A stretch of DNA of 38,866 bases from JAGXLC01 sp041686375 (GCA_041686375.1 JAWLEB010000027.1:1-38866), one strand, 5' to 3'; counted from the first letter of the stretch, positions 27,501 to 35,837 are shown. Made by a program: numbers and translations. Notes: generated from the sequence alone by a model not told the origin.

Positions 27501-27547
27501 AGTTAATTAGCAAAATCATCAAGGTCCTTAAATCGGACTTTAAATAA
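24515..27547 (+). CDS. Hybrid sensor histidine kinase (PAS-GAF-PAS-GAF-HisKA-HATPase-REC)
   Basis: 1010 residues from the ATG at 24515; a TTG at 24497 would extend it by six residues and is less likely. A short coiled coil (7-30) precedes PAS domain 1 (about 35-145, DMISVLDKEGKFVYVSPSH). Next are a GAF-like region (about 155-325), PAS 2 (about 335-450, DIISITDSRGTLRYVSPSH, very like PAS 1), a second GAF-like region (about 455-620), HisKA with phospho-acceptor H653 in MSHEIRTPMNG, HATPase_c (N-box NLLSNAFKF, G-box GTGLGLAI), and a receiver domain with phospho-acceptor D940 in VLMDIQLP. There are no membrane segments, so it is a cytosolic sensor of an unknown signal. No DNA-binding output gene is adjacent. 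Confidence 0.92.
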   Translation: MDRGSTPTGKIAKELEVLKQESQKLKTEQKFNRLILDNIKDMISVLDKEGKFVYVSPSHKQYTGYEPSELLHTDAFQYIHPEEVELVKRIFIQAGKKLELGSIEFRALTKSGKYIHLEGVAKPLLNQDGSVKSILISSRDISAKVETRKSEEAYLRAYEFLTKASMELNDLPQHQNIDKYITTILHSFLPRSIIVMHSFDYRNAQINLRSIQGSLKEKINWISLFEHLKEQPLNLRSYPVDTLQSGNIEYLGDISTEEVKHYFHEEIFSSLHKISPHLKVFGMGLIVNKRVTANVFIISEQQITTTEFYTLGVLAKQVSLKMEKREAKRELSESEKFYRRITENMGDIISITDSRGTLRYVSPSHEKILGYSNKEMIGKSIFNFLHPADTFNFYSFIIEKEKEAFPEKVEFRAKTKRGEYLWFESMGKQLDDENGNFEGFIFSMREISEKKETLNNLSFLYGAGNNFLKIPGQQEIFQYIGKKVGKRYRQTIVFVTSYNSKKGSFPVEFISGIEGNLSKFIELTGTHPLEMEFNLQKQDLNFLNQKINEISLKRAKKVSRILYSEIFQQINEQYNIDYLYYIGLSIDRKLYGSIIILSKDRKVKMDSKTLESFANQAAISIFRKNMEEELFKAKEKAEDSDRLKSAFLANMSHEIRTPMNGILGFSQLMRNTKPDAKKQTYYLNQIIKQSQQLLTLIDDIIDISKIEAGQIDIETGEVNLNSLMEELMGLFQKSNTKNLDFRLNNGLERSHSNIQTDEHRLKQVLTNLLSNAFKFTDEGEVVFGYRLRSDRMLEFYVKDTGDGIPEESKQLVFDRFKQAESSFKQSSGTGLGLAISREIAELMGGDLWVKSTYGVGSTFYLTIPYIPKENLTVNKVEEEFQFATALENINILIVEDDETSYIFLKNCFEDTKTNLKWAKDGEEAIKFCKADPSIDIVLMDIQLPVKDGYTATKEIKKFRRDLPIIAQTAYAMHGDKEKAIEAGMEDYITKPVDFNQLISKIIKVLKSDFK

Positions 27548-27566
27548 TTCTGGGTATCGGAATGAA

Positions 27567-28040
27567 TTATTCTTGTTTTTCTTCTTTCTCATTTGAATCC
27601 TGATTCTTATTACCGGATTCGTCCTTATTTTCTTCTTGCCCTTTTTCTTTTTCTTCTGTAATCTCTATTAAATCAAACTTTATGAGTTGGTTATACCAGT
27701 TCAGTATTTTTTTTATATCTGAATTATATACCCTGTCTCTATCGTATTCCGGAATAATTGTCCCAAAGTAATCCTTCAATTCTTTAGTAGAGGCTTTTTT
27801 GGGATTTATGGTCGGTTTGCCATCCTGGTGTTGGTAAATAGCTTTAAATACTTTTTCAAGTGGCATGTCTTCATTATCCGTAAAAATACTAATATCTTCA
27901 AGTGCATTAATACGGGCAGAGGGGTTTACATTCATCCGTTTTTTTGTTTCCAGATGTTCGACTATAATGCCGTTCCTGCTTTTGTTTATATATTTATACA
28001 GTCCACTATACCCTGCAATGGATAAGATGTCTTTCAGCAT
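27567..28040 (-). CDS. DUF5606 family protein
   Basis: 157 residues. The N-terminal half starts MLKDILSIAGYSGLYKYI and continues with GIIVEHLETKKR and an alternating strand pattern typical of the Bacteroidota-specific DUF5606 family, whose role is unknown. Residues about 78-125 form a helical second part (STKELKDYFGTIIPEYDRDRVY). The last 30 residues are a Glu/Lys/Asn-rich tail that looks disordered. It is the last gene of the leftward cluster starting at nusB, 67 nt after the TerB-DnaJ gene, and ends 19 nt from the kinase stop codon. Confidence 0.8.
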   Translation of the reverse strand: MLKDILSIAGYSGLYKYINKSRNGIIVEHLETKKRMNVNPSARINALEDISIFTDNEDMPLEKVFKAIYQHQDGKPTINPKKASTKELKDYFGTIIPEYDRDRVYNSDIKKILNWYNQLIKFDLIEITEEKEKGQEENKDESGNKNQDSNEKEEKQE

Positions 28041-28107
28041 GGTTTAAGATTTTTAGGTCAACAAATATATAATAATCTTTTTTAATTTAAGCCTTTATAA
28101 ACATCAG

Positions 28108-28830
28108 TTATATCTTATTTCGCTCTTTTTTAATTTTTTCATATGCTTCATTCACTTTTCTGAACTTTTGATTCGCGACTTTCTGAAAGTCTTCTCCCAG
28201 ATGGCTTACCTTGTCCGGATGATATTTATTGGCCATTTTGCGGTAAGCTTTCTTTATCTCTTCACTCGTGGCCGTGGGCTCTACTTCTAAAATTTTGTAA
28301 GCATAATCGGTATCTTCAATAAACATCGACTGGATTGAGTTGCGGTCATTTGAACTGATTCCGAGTTGATTGGCAATTTTATTGATGAGATTTAGCTCAG
28401 ACTCGTGAATTTGCCCATCAGCATTGGCAACTCCGTAAAGAAAATGCAGTAATTGCAGTCTGGACGGATAATCCATATTTTGTTTGATCTGTTGGCAAAC
28501 TTTATCCATCGGAATATTTTGTTTTAAAATATCTCTGAGCATTTTTGTAGCTTCTGCAGCGCTTTCCTGTCCAAAGTTTTCAATGAAGTATTTTTTTACA
28601 TAGTTTAATTCAGACCGCAAAACTCTGTTGTCCGCTTTCATAACTCCTGCAACCAGCACAAGTAAACTAACAGCGAAGCTCCCGGTGGTTGTCATTGAAT
28701 ACCCTGTTGAGGTTCTTTGGGGTACACTCTCATCAAATATCGAACCTAGAACAAACCCCAAGATACCTCCAATTGGACCTAAAAATGCCCAACCCAGGCC
28801 ACCGGCTATCCATTTAGTAAATTTACCCAT
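28108..28830 (-). CDS. TerB-like plus J-domain co-chaperone (DjlA-like)
   Basis: 240 residues. A glycine-rich hydrophobic N-terminus (residues 8-32, AGGLGWAFLGPIGGILGFVLG) resembles the membrane segment of DjlA proteins. A TerB-like helical domain follows (about 50-170, with MKADNRVLRSE and ANADGQIHESE as its acidic metal-binding type loops). A C-terminal J-domain has the HPD tripeptide at 204-206. J-domains stimulate DnaK ATPase. The start overlaps the coaE stop by 8 nt, so translational coupling is likely. Confidence 0.88.
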   Translation of the reverse strand: MGKFTKWIAGGLGWAFLGPIGGILGFVLGSIFDESVPQRTSTGYSMTTTGSFAVSLLVLVAGVMKADNRVLRSELNYVKKYFIENFGQESAAEATKMLRDILKQNIPMDKVCQQIKQNMDYPSRLQLLHFLYGVANADGQIHESELNLINKIANQLGISSNDRNSIQSMFIEDTDYAYKILEVEPTATSEEIKKAYRKMANKYHPDKVSHLGEDFQKVANQKFRKVNEAYEKIKKERNKI

Positions 28831-29419
28831 AGTGACTTTTTTTATTCTTTAATATTTGATCTAATTCCATTATTTGTGGTAATAGCATTTTTGTGGCATC
28901 ATTGTAAAGTATCCAGTCCGCTTTATCTAACTTTTTTTCATCGGGTTGCTGGTTTTGTATTCTCGATTTTACCTCTTCTGCTGTGGTATTATCTCTTTCG
29001 ATAACACGTTGTATCCTTAATGCTTCGGGTGCGTATACGAGAATATTACCGTCCATATCTTTATATCCTCCACTTTCGAATAATATTGCAGCTTCCATAA
29101 TAACATAAGGTGTATTTTGCTTTTGAGCCCAGATAGTAAAATTTTCTCTTACTTTGGGATGAACAATTTGATTTACAGTTTCTAATGCCTTGTCGTTGTT
29201 AAATATAATTGAAGCTAATTTTGCTTTATCAATTTTATGCGCTTTGTAAATATTATAACCAAAATTTGCTTTGAGATTGTTTATAACCTCTGGATCTTTA
29301 TCAAGTAAAATTTTTGCTTCCGTATCTGCATAAAACACAGGAACATGAAGTTTCTCGAATATCTTAGCAATTAATGATTTTCCACTACCAATGCCTCCTG
29401 TTAGTCCAACTCTAATCAT
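28823..29419 (-). CDS. coaE: Dephospho-CoA kinase
   Basis: 198 residues, standard length. The P-loop GLTGGIGSGKS is at residues 5-15, followed by VFYADTEAK (the acidic D of the substrate pocket) and the lid region RIQRVIERDNTTAEEVKSRI. It performs the last step of coenzyme A synthesis in the cytosol. It overlaps ybbR upstream and the TerB-DnaJ gene downstream by 8 nt each, a tightly coupled trio. Confidence 0.95.
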   Translation of the reverse strand: MIRVGLTGGIGSGKSLIAKIFEKLHVPVFYADTEAKILLDKDPEVINNLKANFGYNIYKAHKIDKAKLASIIFNNDKALETVNQIVHPKVRENFTIWAQKQNTPYVIMEAAILFESGGYKDMDGNILVYAPEALRIQRVIERDNTTAEEVKSRIQNQQPDEKKLDKADWILYNDATKMLLPQIMELDQILKNKKSHYG

Positions 29420-30413
29420 CTTTTTTTTCTATTATATAATCGACATGATGAGGGGTGTAACTATATGATTTCAGATAATCGGGTGAACTTTCGACTTTAA
29501 CAGGTAATTTTTCATTTTCTGTTTGTGTTTCATTGTAGTCTACATTCACTTTAAATAATTCTGGGATGACGTTCTCATAGTTGCTGAGTCCAACTATATA
29601 TTTTATTTGCACATAACTTGGAAATATTCTTAGAATGATACTGTCAGGGCAGTTTTTTATCTCAATTTCTTTCCTTAATTTTCCTTCGGTGTACTGTTCA
29701 ACAGGGATGGTGATATCTACTTTCTGGGCTGAATATTGTACTTCAGAATGGATGTCTTCCAGTTCAAGCGTTGTTTTAAAAGAGTTATTTATTATACCCA
29801 GCTTTGTGTTTTTGGTTTTAACGGAATCAATGGTATCAATTATGGTATTGGGCCCTGAAACTATTATGCTGTCAGGGTCAATCGAAATATTGTTTTTTAG
29901 CATTAGTTGCTGACCAAGTTCATATTCCATATTAGAAACCACCGGCACTGTTTTACTGATTTTTTCGGCAAAATGAAATTGCAGGGTGTCAGGTGAAATG
30001 TCTAATATATTAATTTCTGAGCTAAGTTCTTGTAATATGGTTGATTGAATGGACTGAGTCAGCAGATAGTACTTTGAATCCGTTTCCATATTTAAATTGG
30101 ATGATCTGATGCTAATCTCAATAGGGGCAAGTTTCTTTCCAAGTTGATATTCAAGTATTTTGAAACCTGTTCCTTCAATTTTTAGTTTCAGTTTGGATGG
30201 TAATTCTTCTGCTATAATTTTGTCTTGTGGCGGGTCTGTGTATTTAACAGGATATGAAATCCTCGTTACGTATACATTATCTAATTCGTTTAAAAACCAA
30301 AAGATTGTGGAGATCAGTAAAAAAAACAGGAATATTCCAACATTACGATTATATCTAAGGTTTTTTGCCAAAACCCTCAGTCGTACGAATATGTTGGATA
30401 ATGTCAATTTCAC
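29412..30413 (-). CDS. YbbR-domain protein
   Basis: 333 residues. One N-terminal TM helix (about 26-42, VGIFLFFLLISTIFWFL) is followed by an extracytoplasmic region with YbbR-like beta repeats, for example VYVTRISYPVKYTDPP, LPSKLKLKIEGTGF and ISIDPDSIIVSGPNTIIDTIDSV. Firmicutes homologues (CdaR) bind and regulate the diadenylate cyclase CdaA. In Bacteroidota the gene usually sits next to coaE and yajC as here, and no cyclase is adjacent. A leftward TAGTTTTG box at 30463-30470 in the 192-nt gap before yajC could give it a separate promoter; nothing else is evident in that gap. Confidence 0.85.
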   Translation of the reverse strand: MKLTLSNIFVRLRVLAKNLRYNRNVGIFLFFLLISTIFWFLNELDNVYVTRISYPVKYTDPPQDKIIAEELPSKLKLKIEGTGFKILEYQLGKKLAPIEISIRSSNLNMETDSKYYLLTQSIQSTILQELSSEINILDISPDTLQFHFAEKISKTVPVVSNMEYELGQQLMLKNNISIDPDSIIVSGPNTIIDTIDSVKTKNTKLGIINNSFKTTLELEDIHSEVQYSAQKVDITIPVEQYTEGKLRKEIEIKNCPDSIILRIFPSYVQIKYIVGLSNYENVIPELFKVNVDYNETQTENEKLPVKVESSPDYLKSYSYTPHHVDYIIEKKDD

Positions 30414-30605
30414 AGTAATTTATTTAAATAAGACAAGCCTTGTCAATATTTTTCTATTAGTTCAAAACTACAAAAATATTTCCAAGGCATGAATTACCTG
30501 ACATAGATAAGTTAACGGGATAATACTTAGTAGTTTAGTATTAACCCCTGATTTTGCCTGATTTATTTCAAATAATTTTTATCTGTTAAAGATCTGCAGG
30601 AAAAA

Positions 30606-30923
30606 TTATTTGGTTTGACCAATTTCCTTGGCATCTTTTAAGATAGCGTTCTTGTCAATTTTAACTCTTGATTGGTCTTCTACTTCAATAATAACCGTTT
30701 GATCTGATATTTCCACTATTTTTCCATAGATGCCACCTGTGGTAACAATTTTATCACCATTTTTTAGGTTTTCTCTGTATTGTCTCAATTCTTTCTGTCT
30801 TTTAACCTGTGGTCTTATCATAAACAGGTAAAATACAACAATTATCAGTAATAAAGGCCAAAGTGAAACCAGAGGATTTTCACCTTGTTGGGCCGCTAAA
30901 ATTTGAAACATGTCATTCATCAT
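30606..30923 (-). CDS. yajC: Preprotein translocase subunit YajC
   Basis: 105 residues with one N-terminal membrane helix (about 19-37, VSLWPLLLIIVVFYLFMIRP) followed by the family's RPQVKRQKELRQYRENLKNGD and KIVTTGGIYGKIVEI. It belongs to the SecDF-YajC accessory complex of the Sec translocon. Alternative starts one or four codons in are equally possible. It lies 13 nt after the DUF1573 gene. Confidence 0.93.
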   Translation of the reverse strand: MMNDMFQILAAQQGENPLVSLWPLLLIIVVFYLFMIRPQVKRQKELRQYRENLKNGDKIVTTGGIYGKIVEISDQTVIIEVEDQSRVKIDKNAILKDAKEIGQTK

Positions 30924-30936
30924 AGTACTATTCCTT

Positions 30937-31362
30937 TTAATTTGTAACTATATTGGCTTTAATTGTTAAAGTTTTTTCTCCATATGGGGTATTGGTCTTT
31001 AAAAAGACAGATTTAATTTGGGTTCCACTCCATCCTCTACTATCAAAAACTACTTCTACAGAGCCCTTTTCACCAGGTTTAACGGGGTGTTTGTCATATT
31101 TGGGTACAGTGCATCCACATGCTGCACCGGCATCTTTAATAATGAGCTCTGAGTCTCCTGTATTTTTAAAAGTAAACGTGTATGATACTTTTTCTCCCTC
31201 TTTAAGAGCTCCAAACTCATGATATACTTTCTCAAACTCCATCTTGGGTGCAGCAGTATCATTCTGCGTTTTGAAACTGTTGTTTTTTGACTCTTGCTTG
31301 CACCCCAATCCCATGAGGAGCAAAAGAAATATAATGTTAATGTAGAAAATTTTTTTGTTCAT
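30937..31362 (-). CDS. DUF1573 lipoprotein
   Basis: 141 residues from the ATG at 31362; a TTG four codons upstream is unlikely. The signal has lipobox LGLGC, so it is lipid-anchored. The mature part is a single Ig-like DUF1573 domain: FEKVYHEFGALKEGEKVSYTFTFKNTG, then the conserved AACGCTVP and the PGEKGSVEVVFDS strand (each shown in part). The ACGC pair of cysteines is a family hallmark. Function unknown; its place between nusB and yajC is common in this phylum. Confidence 0.88.
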   Translation of the reverse strand: MNKKIFYINIIFLLLLMGLGCKQESKNNSFKTQNDTAAPKMEFEKVYHEFGALKEGEKVSYTFTFKNTGDSELIIKDAGAACGCTVPKYDKHPVKPGEKGSVEVVFDSRGWSGTQIKSVFLKTNTPYGEKTLTIKANIVTN

Positions 31363-31419
31363 AATTGATAACAAAATTACTTATTTTATTATAAAACAAT
31401 TAATAAACAGACAGGAATA

Positions 31420-32370
31420 TTAATTTTCTCCGATTAATCCTCTTCCATCTTTTTGTATTTTGTTCTCTTCTTTTAATTTTACAATTATCTTGTCAAGAAT
31501 ACCATTAATAAAGATATTGCTTTTCTCCGTGCTGTAATTTTTAGCAATTTCAATATATTCGTCAAGCGTCACTCTGGTGGGGATTGATGTAAATTCAAGA
31601 ATTTCTGTTATGGCCAACTTCATAATCAAAATATCCATAAAGGCAATCCTCTCTAAATCCCAGTTTTGTGAATATTGTTTAATAAGTTCATTATATTCAT
31701 CAAAATTTTGAATGGTTTTTCTGAGCAGTTTCTTTGCAAAATTGATATCTTCTTCATTTTTATATAATGGCATTAAAGGTGTATCCTTTCCGTCATCTTT
31801 GCGGAATTCCTTTATGGTTTTGATGATAAAGCTGATTACCAGATCAATTTCATCATTCCAATAGATGCTTTGTTCTTCAAGGAGTTGATAGAGAGGCTCA
31901 TAATTGGCTATAACAACCCTGTATATTTTAATAACAATGTCTTTATCTGCTTTGTATCCTTGTTTCGGATTATTCATGTATTCTTTGTACGCATCGGTAT
32001 TTATCACAGTGTTGTATAGATTCTTGATAAAATCTCTGTTTTTTTTCCAATTCAGTTTGTTGGTATGTATATAATTATTTAGTGCAGCATTTTTTTCTAA
32101 TTGTGCAATTAATTGATTATCAATAAATTTTGTATTGGGATTCAGATCTTCATAAGTGGGGGCTTTTTTAGCTTTGGCCAATTCGGTTTTGGTTTCAGCC
32201 ATATTTTTTAGTTCAATGATCAGGTATGTCATTTGATGATAGAGATCATAGAACTTTTTGATGCTGTGATCTAATTCTTTTTCAGCTATTGGCAGTGTTT
32301 TACCTCCGGAAAATTTATACGAAAAAATTATTTGAAGTATCTTGATTCTTAATAATCTTCTTGTTATCAT
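31420..32370 (-). CDS. nusB: Transcription antitermination factor NusB, long Bacteroidota form
   Basis: 316 residues from the ATG at 32370 (MITRRLLRIKILQIIFSY), where the family's R-x-A-x-Q-x-LY-like start is recognisable. The upstream ATG would add 14 unlikely residues. Compared with about 140 residues in E. coli, this protein carries a long helical insertion after the first helices (residues about 20-190). The canonical C-terminal NusB helices are NWDLERIAFMDILIMKLAITEILEF and PTRVTLDEYIEIAKNYSTEKSNIFINGILDKI, given here by partial landmarks. It binds boxA RNA with NusE for rRNA antitermination. First gene of the leftward cluster. Confidence 0.92.
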   Translation of the reverse strand: MITRRLLRIKILQIIFSYKFSGGKTLPIAEKELDHSIKKFYDLYHQMTYLIIELKNMAETKTELAKAKKAPTYEDLNPNTKFIDNQLIAQLEKNAALNNYIHTNKLNWKKNRDFIKNLYNTVINTDAYKEYMNNPKQGYKADKDIVIKIYRVVIANYEPLYQLLEEQSIYWNDEIDLVISFIIKTIKEFRKDDGKDTPLMPLYKNEEDINFAKKLLRKTIQNFDEYNELIKQYSQNWDLERIAFMDILIMKLAITEILEFTSIPTRVTLDEYIEIAKNYSTEKSNIFINGILDKIIVKLKEENKIQKDGRGLIGEN

Positions 32371-32464
32371 TGTGATAAAGGTGTATTCGTGGTATTTTAT
32401 AATAAAGTGCAAAATAAGTGAAAATTTAAAGCAAAAAAAAATTATTTATTTTTATAAAAAAAAA

Positions 32465-32472
32465 TACTTTTG
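32465..32472 (+). promoter_or_regulatory. Candidate -7 promoter box for the DUF3276 gene
   Basis: TACTTTTG fits TAnnTTTG and gives a leader of about 60 nt. A second match, TAGTTTTG at 32497-32504, lies closer to the gene. Which is used cannot be told. Confidence 0.4.
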
Positions 32473-32536
32473 TACCGTAAACCATTTATAATTTTATAGT
32501 TTTGATATTTGAAAGTAAAACTTTTAAAAGTAATTC

Positions 32537-32941
32537 ATGATGGAAGGATATGAAAACAAAGAAGAACAAGGGAAAAACGGACGAGACATTATTTTCTCAA
32601 AAGTTATCAGAGCTGGGAAAAGAACTTACTTTCTGGATGTAAAAGCAACCAGAAACGATGATTACTATTTAACGATTACTGAAAGTAAAAAGCGTTTCAA
32701 GCGAAACGGCAAAAGATTTTTTGAGAAACATAAAGTCTTCTTATACAAAGAGGATTTTGACAAGTTTACAGAAAGCCTGGAGGAGGTAATTAATTTTATC
32801 AAAACCGAAAAGGGCTACGAGAATGAACAAAGACAAGATACCGAGGAAAAGCAGGAACAGGAAGGTGAGGTTACTGTTAAGGATGACGGAAGTTATACCT
32901 CGGATGTTGAATTCGAAGACCTCGATGAAAACAAAGAATAA
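32537..32941 (+). CDS. DUF3276 / PUR-alpha-like nucleic-acid-binding protein
   Basis: 134 residues. The core (about 17-92) is a PUR domain: IIFSKVIRAGKRTYFLDVKA, DDYYLTITESKKRF and a helix with EDFDKFTESLEEVINFI. This arrangement of a four-stranded sheet plus helix binds single-stranded DNA or RNA in homologues from Bacteroidota and Borrelia. The last 40 residues are Glu/Asp/Gln-rich and probably disordered. The start could be either of two adjacent ATGs. Monocistronic, with its own terminator 10 nt after the stop. Confidence 0.85.
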   Translation: MMEGYENKEEQGKNGRDIIFSKVIRAGKRTYFLDVKATRNDDYYLTITESKKRFKRNGKRFFEKHKVFLYKEDFDKFTESLEEVINFIKTEKGYENEQRQDTEEKQEQEGEVTVKDDGSYTSDVEFEDLDENKE

Positions 32942-32950
32942 AAAAGCCTA

Positions 32951-32976
32951 AAGCCGGATGCCAATCCGGCTTTTTT
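32951..32976 (+). terminator. Rho-independent terminator after the DUF3276 gene
   Basis: The stem AAGCCGGAT (32951-32959) pairs with ATCCGGCTT (32964-32972) around a GCCA loop and runs into a six-T tract. Confidence 0.9.
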
Positions 32977-33140
32977 ATTTGATCTCAATGATTACTGAGA
33001 CAGCACCGTAACAACCAATCAATTTAGCTTTGTAATTTTTAACATTATCAACTTATTTGGAACATCTTGCCCTTTTTATTGGTGGCATTGACTTGATATA
33101 ACAAACTTCTTGCTTATTGCTCAAGAGAGAAAATATTATT

Positions 33141-33148
33141 TATTTTTG
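33141..33148 (+). promoter_or_regulatory. Candidate -7 promoter box for feoAB
   Basis: TATTTTTG matches TAnnTTTG 29 nt before the feoAB ATG. The surrounding AT-rich run might also hide a Fur or other metal-regulator site, but no clear palindrome was seen. Confidence 0.4.
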
Positions 33149-33176
33149 TGTTTTATTTTATTTAGACTATTTCTAA

Positions 33177-35672
33177 ATGAGGTTATCGGATTTACATAAT
33201 AAAGAGTCGGCAATCATAACGAAAGTTAGAGGCAGGGGAGCATTTCGTAAGCGTATTATGGAAATGGGATTTGTTAAGGGGCAAAAAGTTACTGTGGTAA
33301 AGAATGCCCCCTTGAAAGATCCTATTGAGTATAAGGTTATGGGATATGATGTTTCTCTCAGAAGGAGCGAAGCATCTTTAATTGAGGTCATAACAAAAGA
33401 GGAGGCAAAAAAAGAGAAGTCTGCAAAATTTAATGGTGTAATTACAGAAAACGAACTTAAGCAAACTGCCAGGGAAAAGCAAAGAACAATTAATGTTGCA
33501 CTCGTTGGCAATCCTAATTGCGGCAAAACCACACTTTTTAACTATGCGTCAAAGTCTAAAGAACGTGTAGGGAATTATGGAGGTGTAACCATAGATTCAA
33601 AAAAAGCAAAGTATGATCAAAGTGGTTACAAATTCAATATTACGGATCTGCCCGGCACTTATTCTCTTTCTGCTTATACCCCGGAAGAATTATTTGTAAG
33701 AAAGCATATATTAGGCGAAATGCCTGATATTGTCATTAATGTGGTTGATGCTTCCAATCTTGAGCGGAACCTTTATCTTACAACACAGCTTATTGATATG
33801 GATATCAAAGTGATCATTGCCTTGAATATGTATGATGAGCTGCAAAAAAAAGGTGATAAGTTTGATTATCAGTCTCTGGGTAAGATGATGGGAATTCCTA
33901 TAATTCCTACAGTATCGCATAAAGGAAGAGGTATCAGGGACTTGTTTGATAAAGCTATTGAAGTATTTGAAGATAAAGATCCAACTGTACGGCATATTCA
34001 TTTAAATTATGGTGATGATGTAGAAAAAGCAATAAAGAAGATACAGGATGAAATATGGAAGAATAAGAGATTAACCGATTTGGTTTCTTCTCGTTTTTAT
34101 GCTTTGAAATTACTTGAAAAGGACAAAGCGGCTGAATGGACGCTATCCAAGTGGAGGAATTATGAGGTTATTAAATCAGTCGCTAATCACGAAATTATTA
34201 AACTAGAAATTTCATATGCAGAGGATAGTGAGGCTATTCTTACCGATGCTAAATACGCTTTTATTGCCGGAGCTTTAAAAGAAACCTACAAAAAAAGCAC
34301 GAAACCCAAAAGACAAAGCAAAACCGACAGGATAGATAGTATATTGACAAATAAATATTTAGGTTTTCCTATCTTTTTTGCTTTTATGTATATCATGTTC
34401 CAGGCGACTTTTCAACTGGGCCAATATCCTATGGAATGGATTGAGTACCTTGTTGCGGTTACCGGGGAATATGTTAATGCTTTAATGCCTGCTGGTGTTC
34501 TTAAAAATTTAATAGTAGATGGAATTATTGATGGAGTGGGGGGAGTGATTGTTTTTCTTCCAAATATCCTAATATTATTTCTGTTTATAACCCTGATGGA
34601 GGATACAGGGTATATGGCAAGAGCAGCTTTTATCATGGATAAGGTTATGCATAAGATTGGTTTGCATGGCCAGTCTTTTATTCCACTAATTATGGGCTTT
34701 GGTTGTAATGTGCCTGCTATAATGGCAACACGTACCATCAAAAATAGAAACAACAGACTCGTAACAATTCTTATAAATCCTTTTATGTCTTGTAGTGCAC
34801 GATTACCTGTTTATGTTCTGATAATTTCTGCTTTCTTTCCAAAATATCCGGGAACAGTCTTGTTTTCTATCTATGTATTTGGTATTATAATGGCTGCGCT
34901 TGTGGCTATTTTATTTAAAAAAACCTTATTTAAATCGGATGAAATTCCTTTTGTTATGGAATTGCCTCCATATCGGATGCCAACAATGAGAAATGTTGGA
35001 AGGCATGTATGGAGTAAGGGATCGCAGTACCTTAAGAAAATGGGAGGTGTTATTTTAATTGCATCTATAATTGTTTGGGCGTTAGGTTATTATCCTCAGG
35101 ATAAGGAGATTGCTGATCGTTATGATGAAAAGATTGAAGCACTTGAACAATCAAATATATCAAAGCTTTCTGTTGATCAAGATACTGAAAATGAGTTATT
35201 TAACCAAGAATTGCATGAACTGCAGTCTGAAAAAAAGGCGGCAATGCAGGAGCATTCATATATTGGACGTATTGGTCATTCTATTGAGCCTGTAATGAGA
35301 CCACTTGGTTTTGACTGGAAGATGAGTGTTAGTTTATTATCGGGTGTTGCAGCGAAAGAAATTGTAGTCAGTACTATGGGGGTTTTATATCAGGTAGATG
35401 AAAAACATAATACCGAAGAGAAACTGGTAGAGAAGTTGGAGAATGCACGCCATGAGTCCGGCCCTAAAAAGGGAGAGAAAGTTTTCAATAAGCTGACAGC
35501 AATAAGCTTTTTATTGTTTGTTTTGTTGTATTTTCCTTGTGTTGCAGCGGTTGTTGCTATTAAAAAAGAAACAGGGAGCTGGCAATGGGCACTTTTTGGG
35601 ATCCTTTATACTACAACACTTGCCTGGTTCATAAGCTTTTTGGCTCAACAAATTGGTAAACTATTTGTTTAA
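33177..35672 (+). CDS. feoB: FeoA-FeoB fusion ferrous iron transporter
   Basis: 831 residues. Residues 1-72 are a FeoA (SH3-like) domain, LSDLHNKESAIITKVRG through GYDVSLRRSEASLIEV. A linker leads to the G-protein domain with G1 GNPNCGKTT (111-119), the switch region GNYGGVTID, G3 DLPGTYSLS and G4 NMYD, then a GDI-like helical domain and a membrane domain of Gate repeats, including GFGCNVPAIMATRTI. A charged coiled insertion (about residues 640-690) lies between late membrane helices. It imports Fe2+ across the inner membrane, which is typical of anaerobes and microaerobes. The fused FeoA is common in Bacteroidota. The small Cys-rich protein 6 nt downstream completes the operon. Confidence 0.95.
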   Translation: MRLSDLHNKESAIITKVRGRGAFRKRIMEMGFVKGQKVTVVKNAPLKDPIEYKVMGYDVSLRRSEASLIEVITKEEAKKEKSAKFNGVITENELKQTAREKQRTINVALVGNPNCGKTTLFNYASKSKERVGNYGGVTIDSKKAKYDQSGYKFNITDLPGTYSLSAYTPEELFVRKHILGEMPDIVINVVDASNLERNLYLTTQLIDMDIKVIIALNMYDELQKKGDKFDYQSLGKMMGIPIIPTVSHKGRGIRDLFDKAIEVFEDKDPTVRHIHLNYGDDVEKAIKKIQDEIWKNKRLTDLVSSRFYALKLLEKDKAAEWTLSKWRNYEVIKSVANHEIIKLEISYAEDSEAILTDAKYAFIAGALKETYKKSTKPKRQSKTDRIDSILTNKYLGFPIFFAFMYIMFQATFQLGQYPMEWIEYLVAVTGEYVNALMPAGVLKNLIVDGIIDGVGGVIVFLPNILILFLFITLMEDTGYMARAAFIMDKVMHKIGLHGQSFIPLIMGFGCNVPAIMATRTIKNRNNRLVTILINPFMSCSARLPVYVLIISAFFPKYPGTVLFSIYVFGIIMAALVAILFKKTLFKSDEIPFVMELPPYRMPTMRNVGRHVWSKGSQYLKKMGGVILIASIIVWALGYYPQDKEIADRYDEKIEALEQSNISKLSVDQDTENELFNQELHELQSEKKAAMQEHSYIGRIGHSIEPVMRPLGFDWKMSVSLLSGVAAKEIVVSTMGVLYQVDEKHNTEEKLVEKLENARHESGPKKGEKVFNKLTAISFLLFVLLYFPCVAAVVAIKKETGSWQWALFGILYTTTLAWFISFLAQQIGKLFV

Positions 35673-35678
35673 TATGAT

Positions 35679-35837
35679 ATGATACAAGAAATTGTTACAT
35701 TATTAATCGTAGGTGTTGCATTGTTTTATGCAGGCAAAAATATATATTCCTTTTTTTATAATTTTGCGAATGACAAAGTGTGTTCCTGCAATAGCTGCCC
35801 TGCTAAAAACTTAATGAAAGAACTCCAGAATAAATAA
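35679..35837 (+). CDS. FeoB-associated Cys-rich membrane protein
   Basis: 52 residues. It has one N-terminal membrane helix (about 4-19, EIVTLLIVGVALFYAG), an aromatic linker, and a C-terminal C-x-C-x-x-C motif (C35, C37, C40 in VCSCNSCPAK), the layout of the small FeoB-associated Cys-rich family (PF12669 type). It begins 6 nt after the feoB stop; an alternative ATG at 35674 is out of frame. It probably sits beside FeoB on the cytoplasmic face, perhaps handling iron. The role of the family is not established. Confidence 0.85.
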   Translation: MIQEIVTLLIVGVALFYAGKNIYSFFYNFANDKVCSCNSCPAKNLMKELQNK

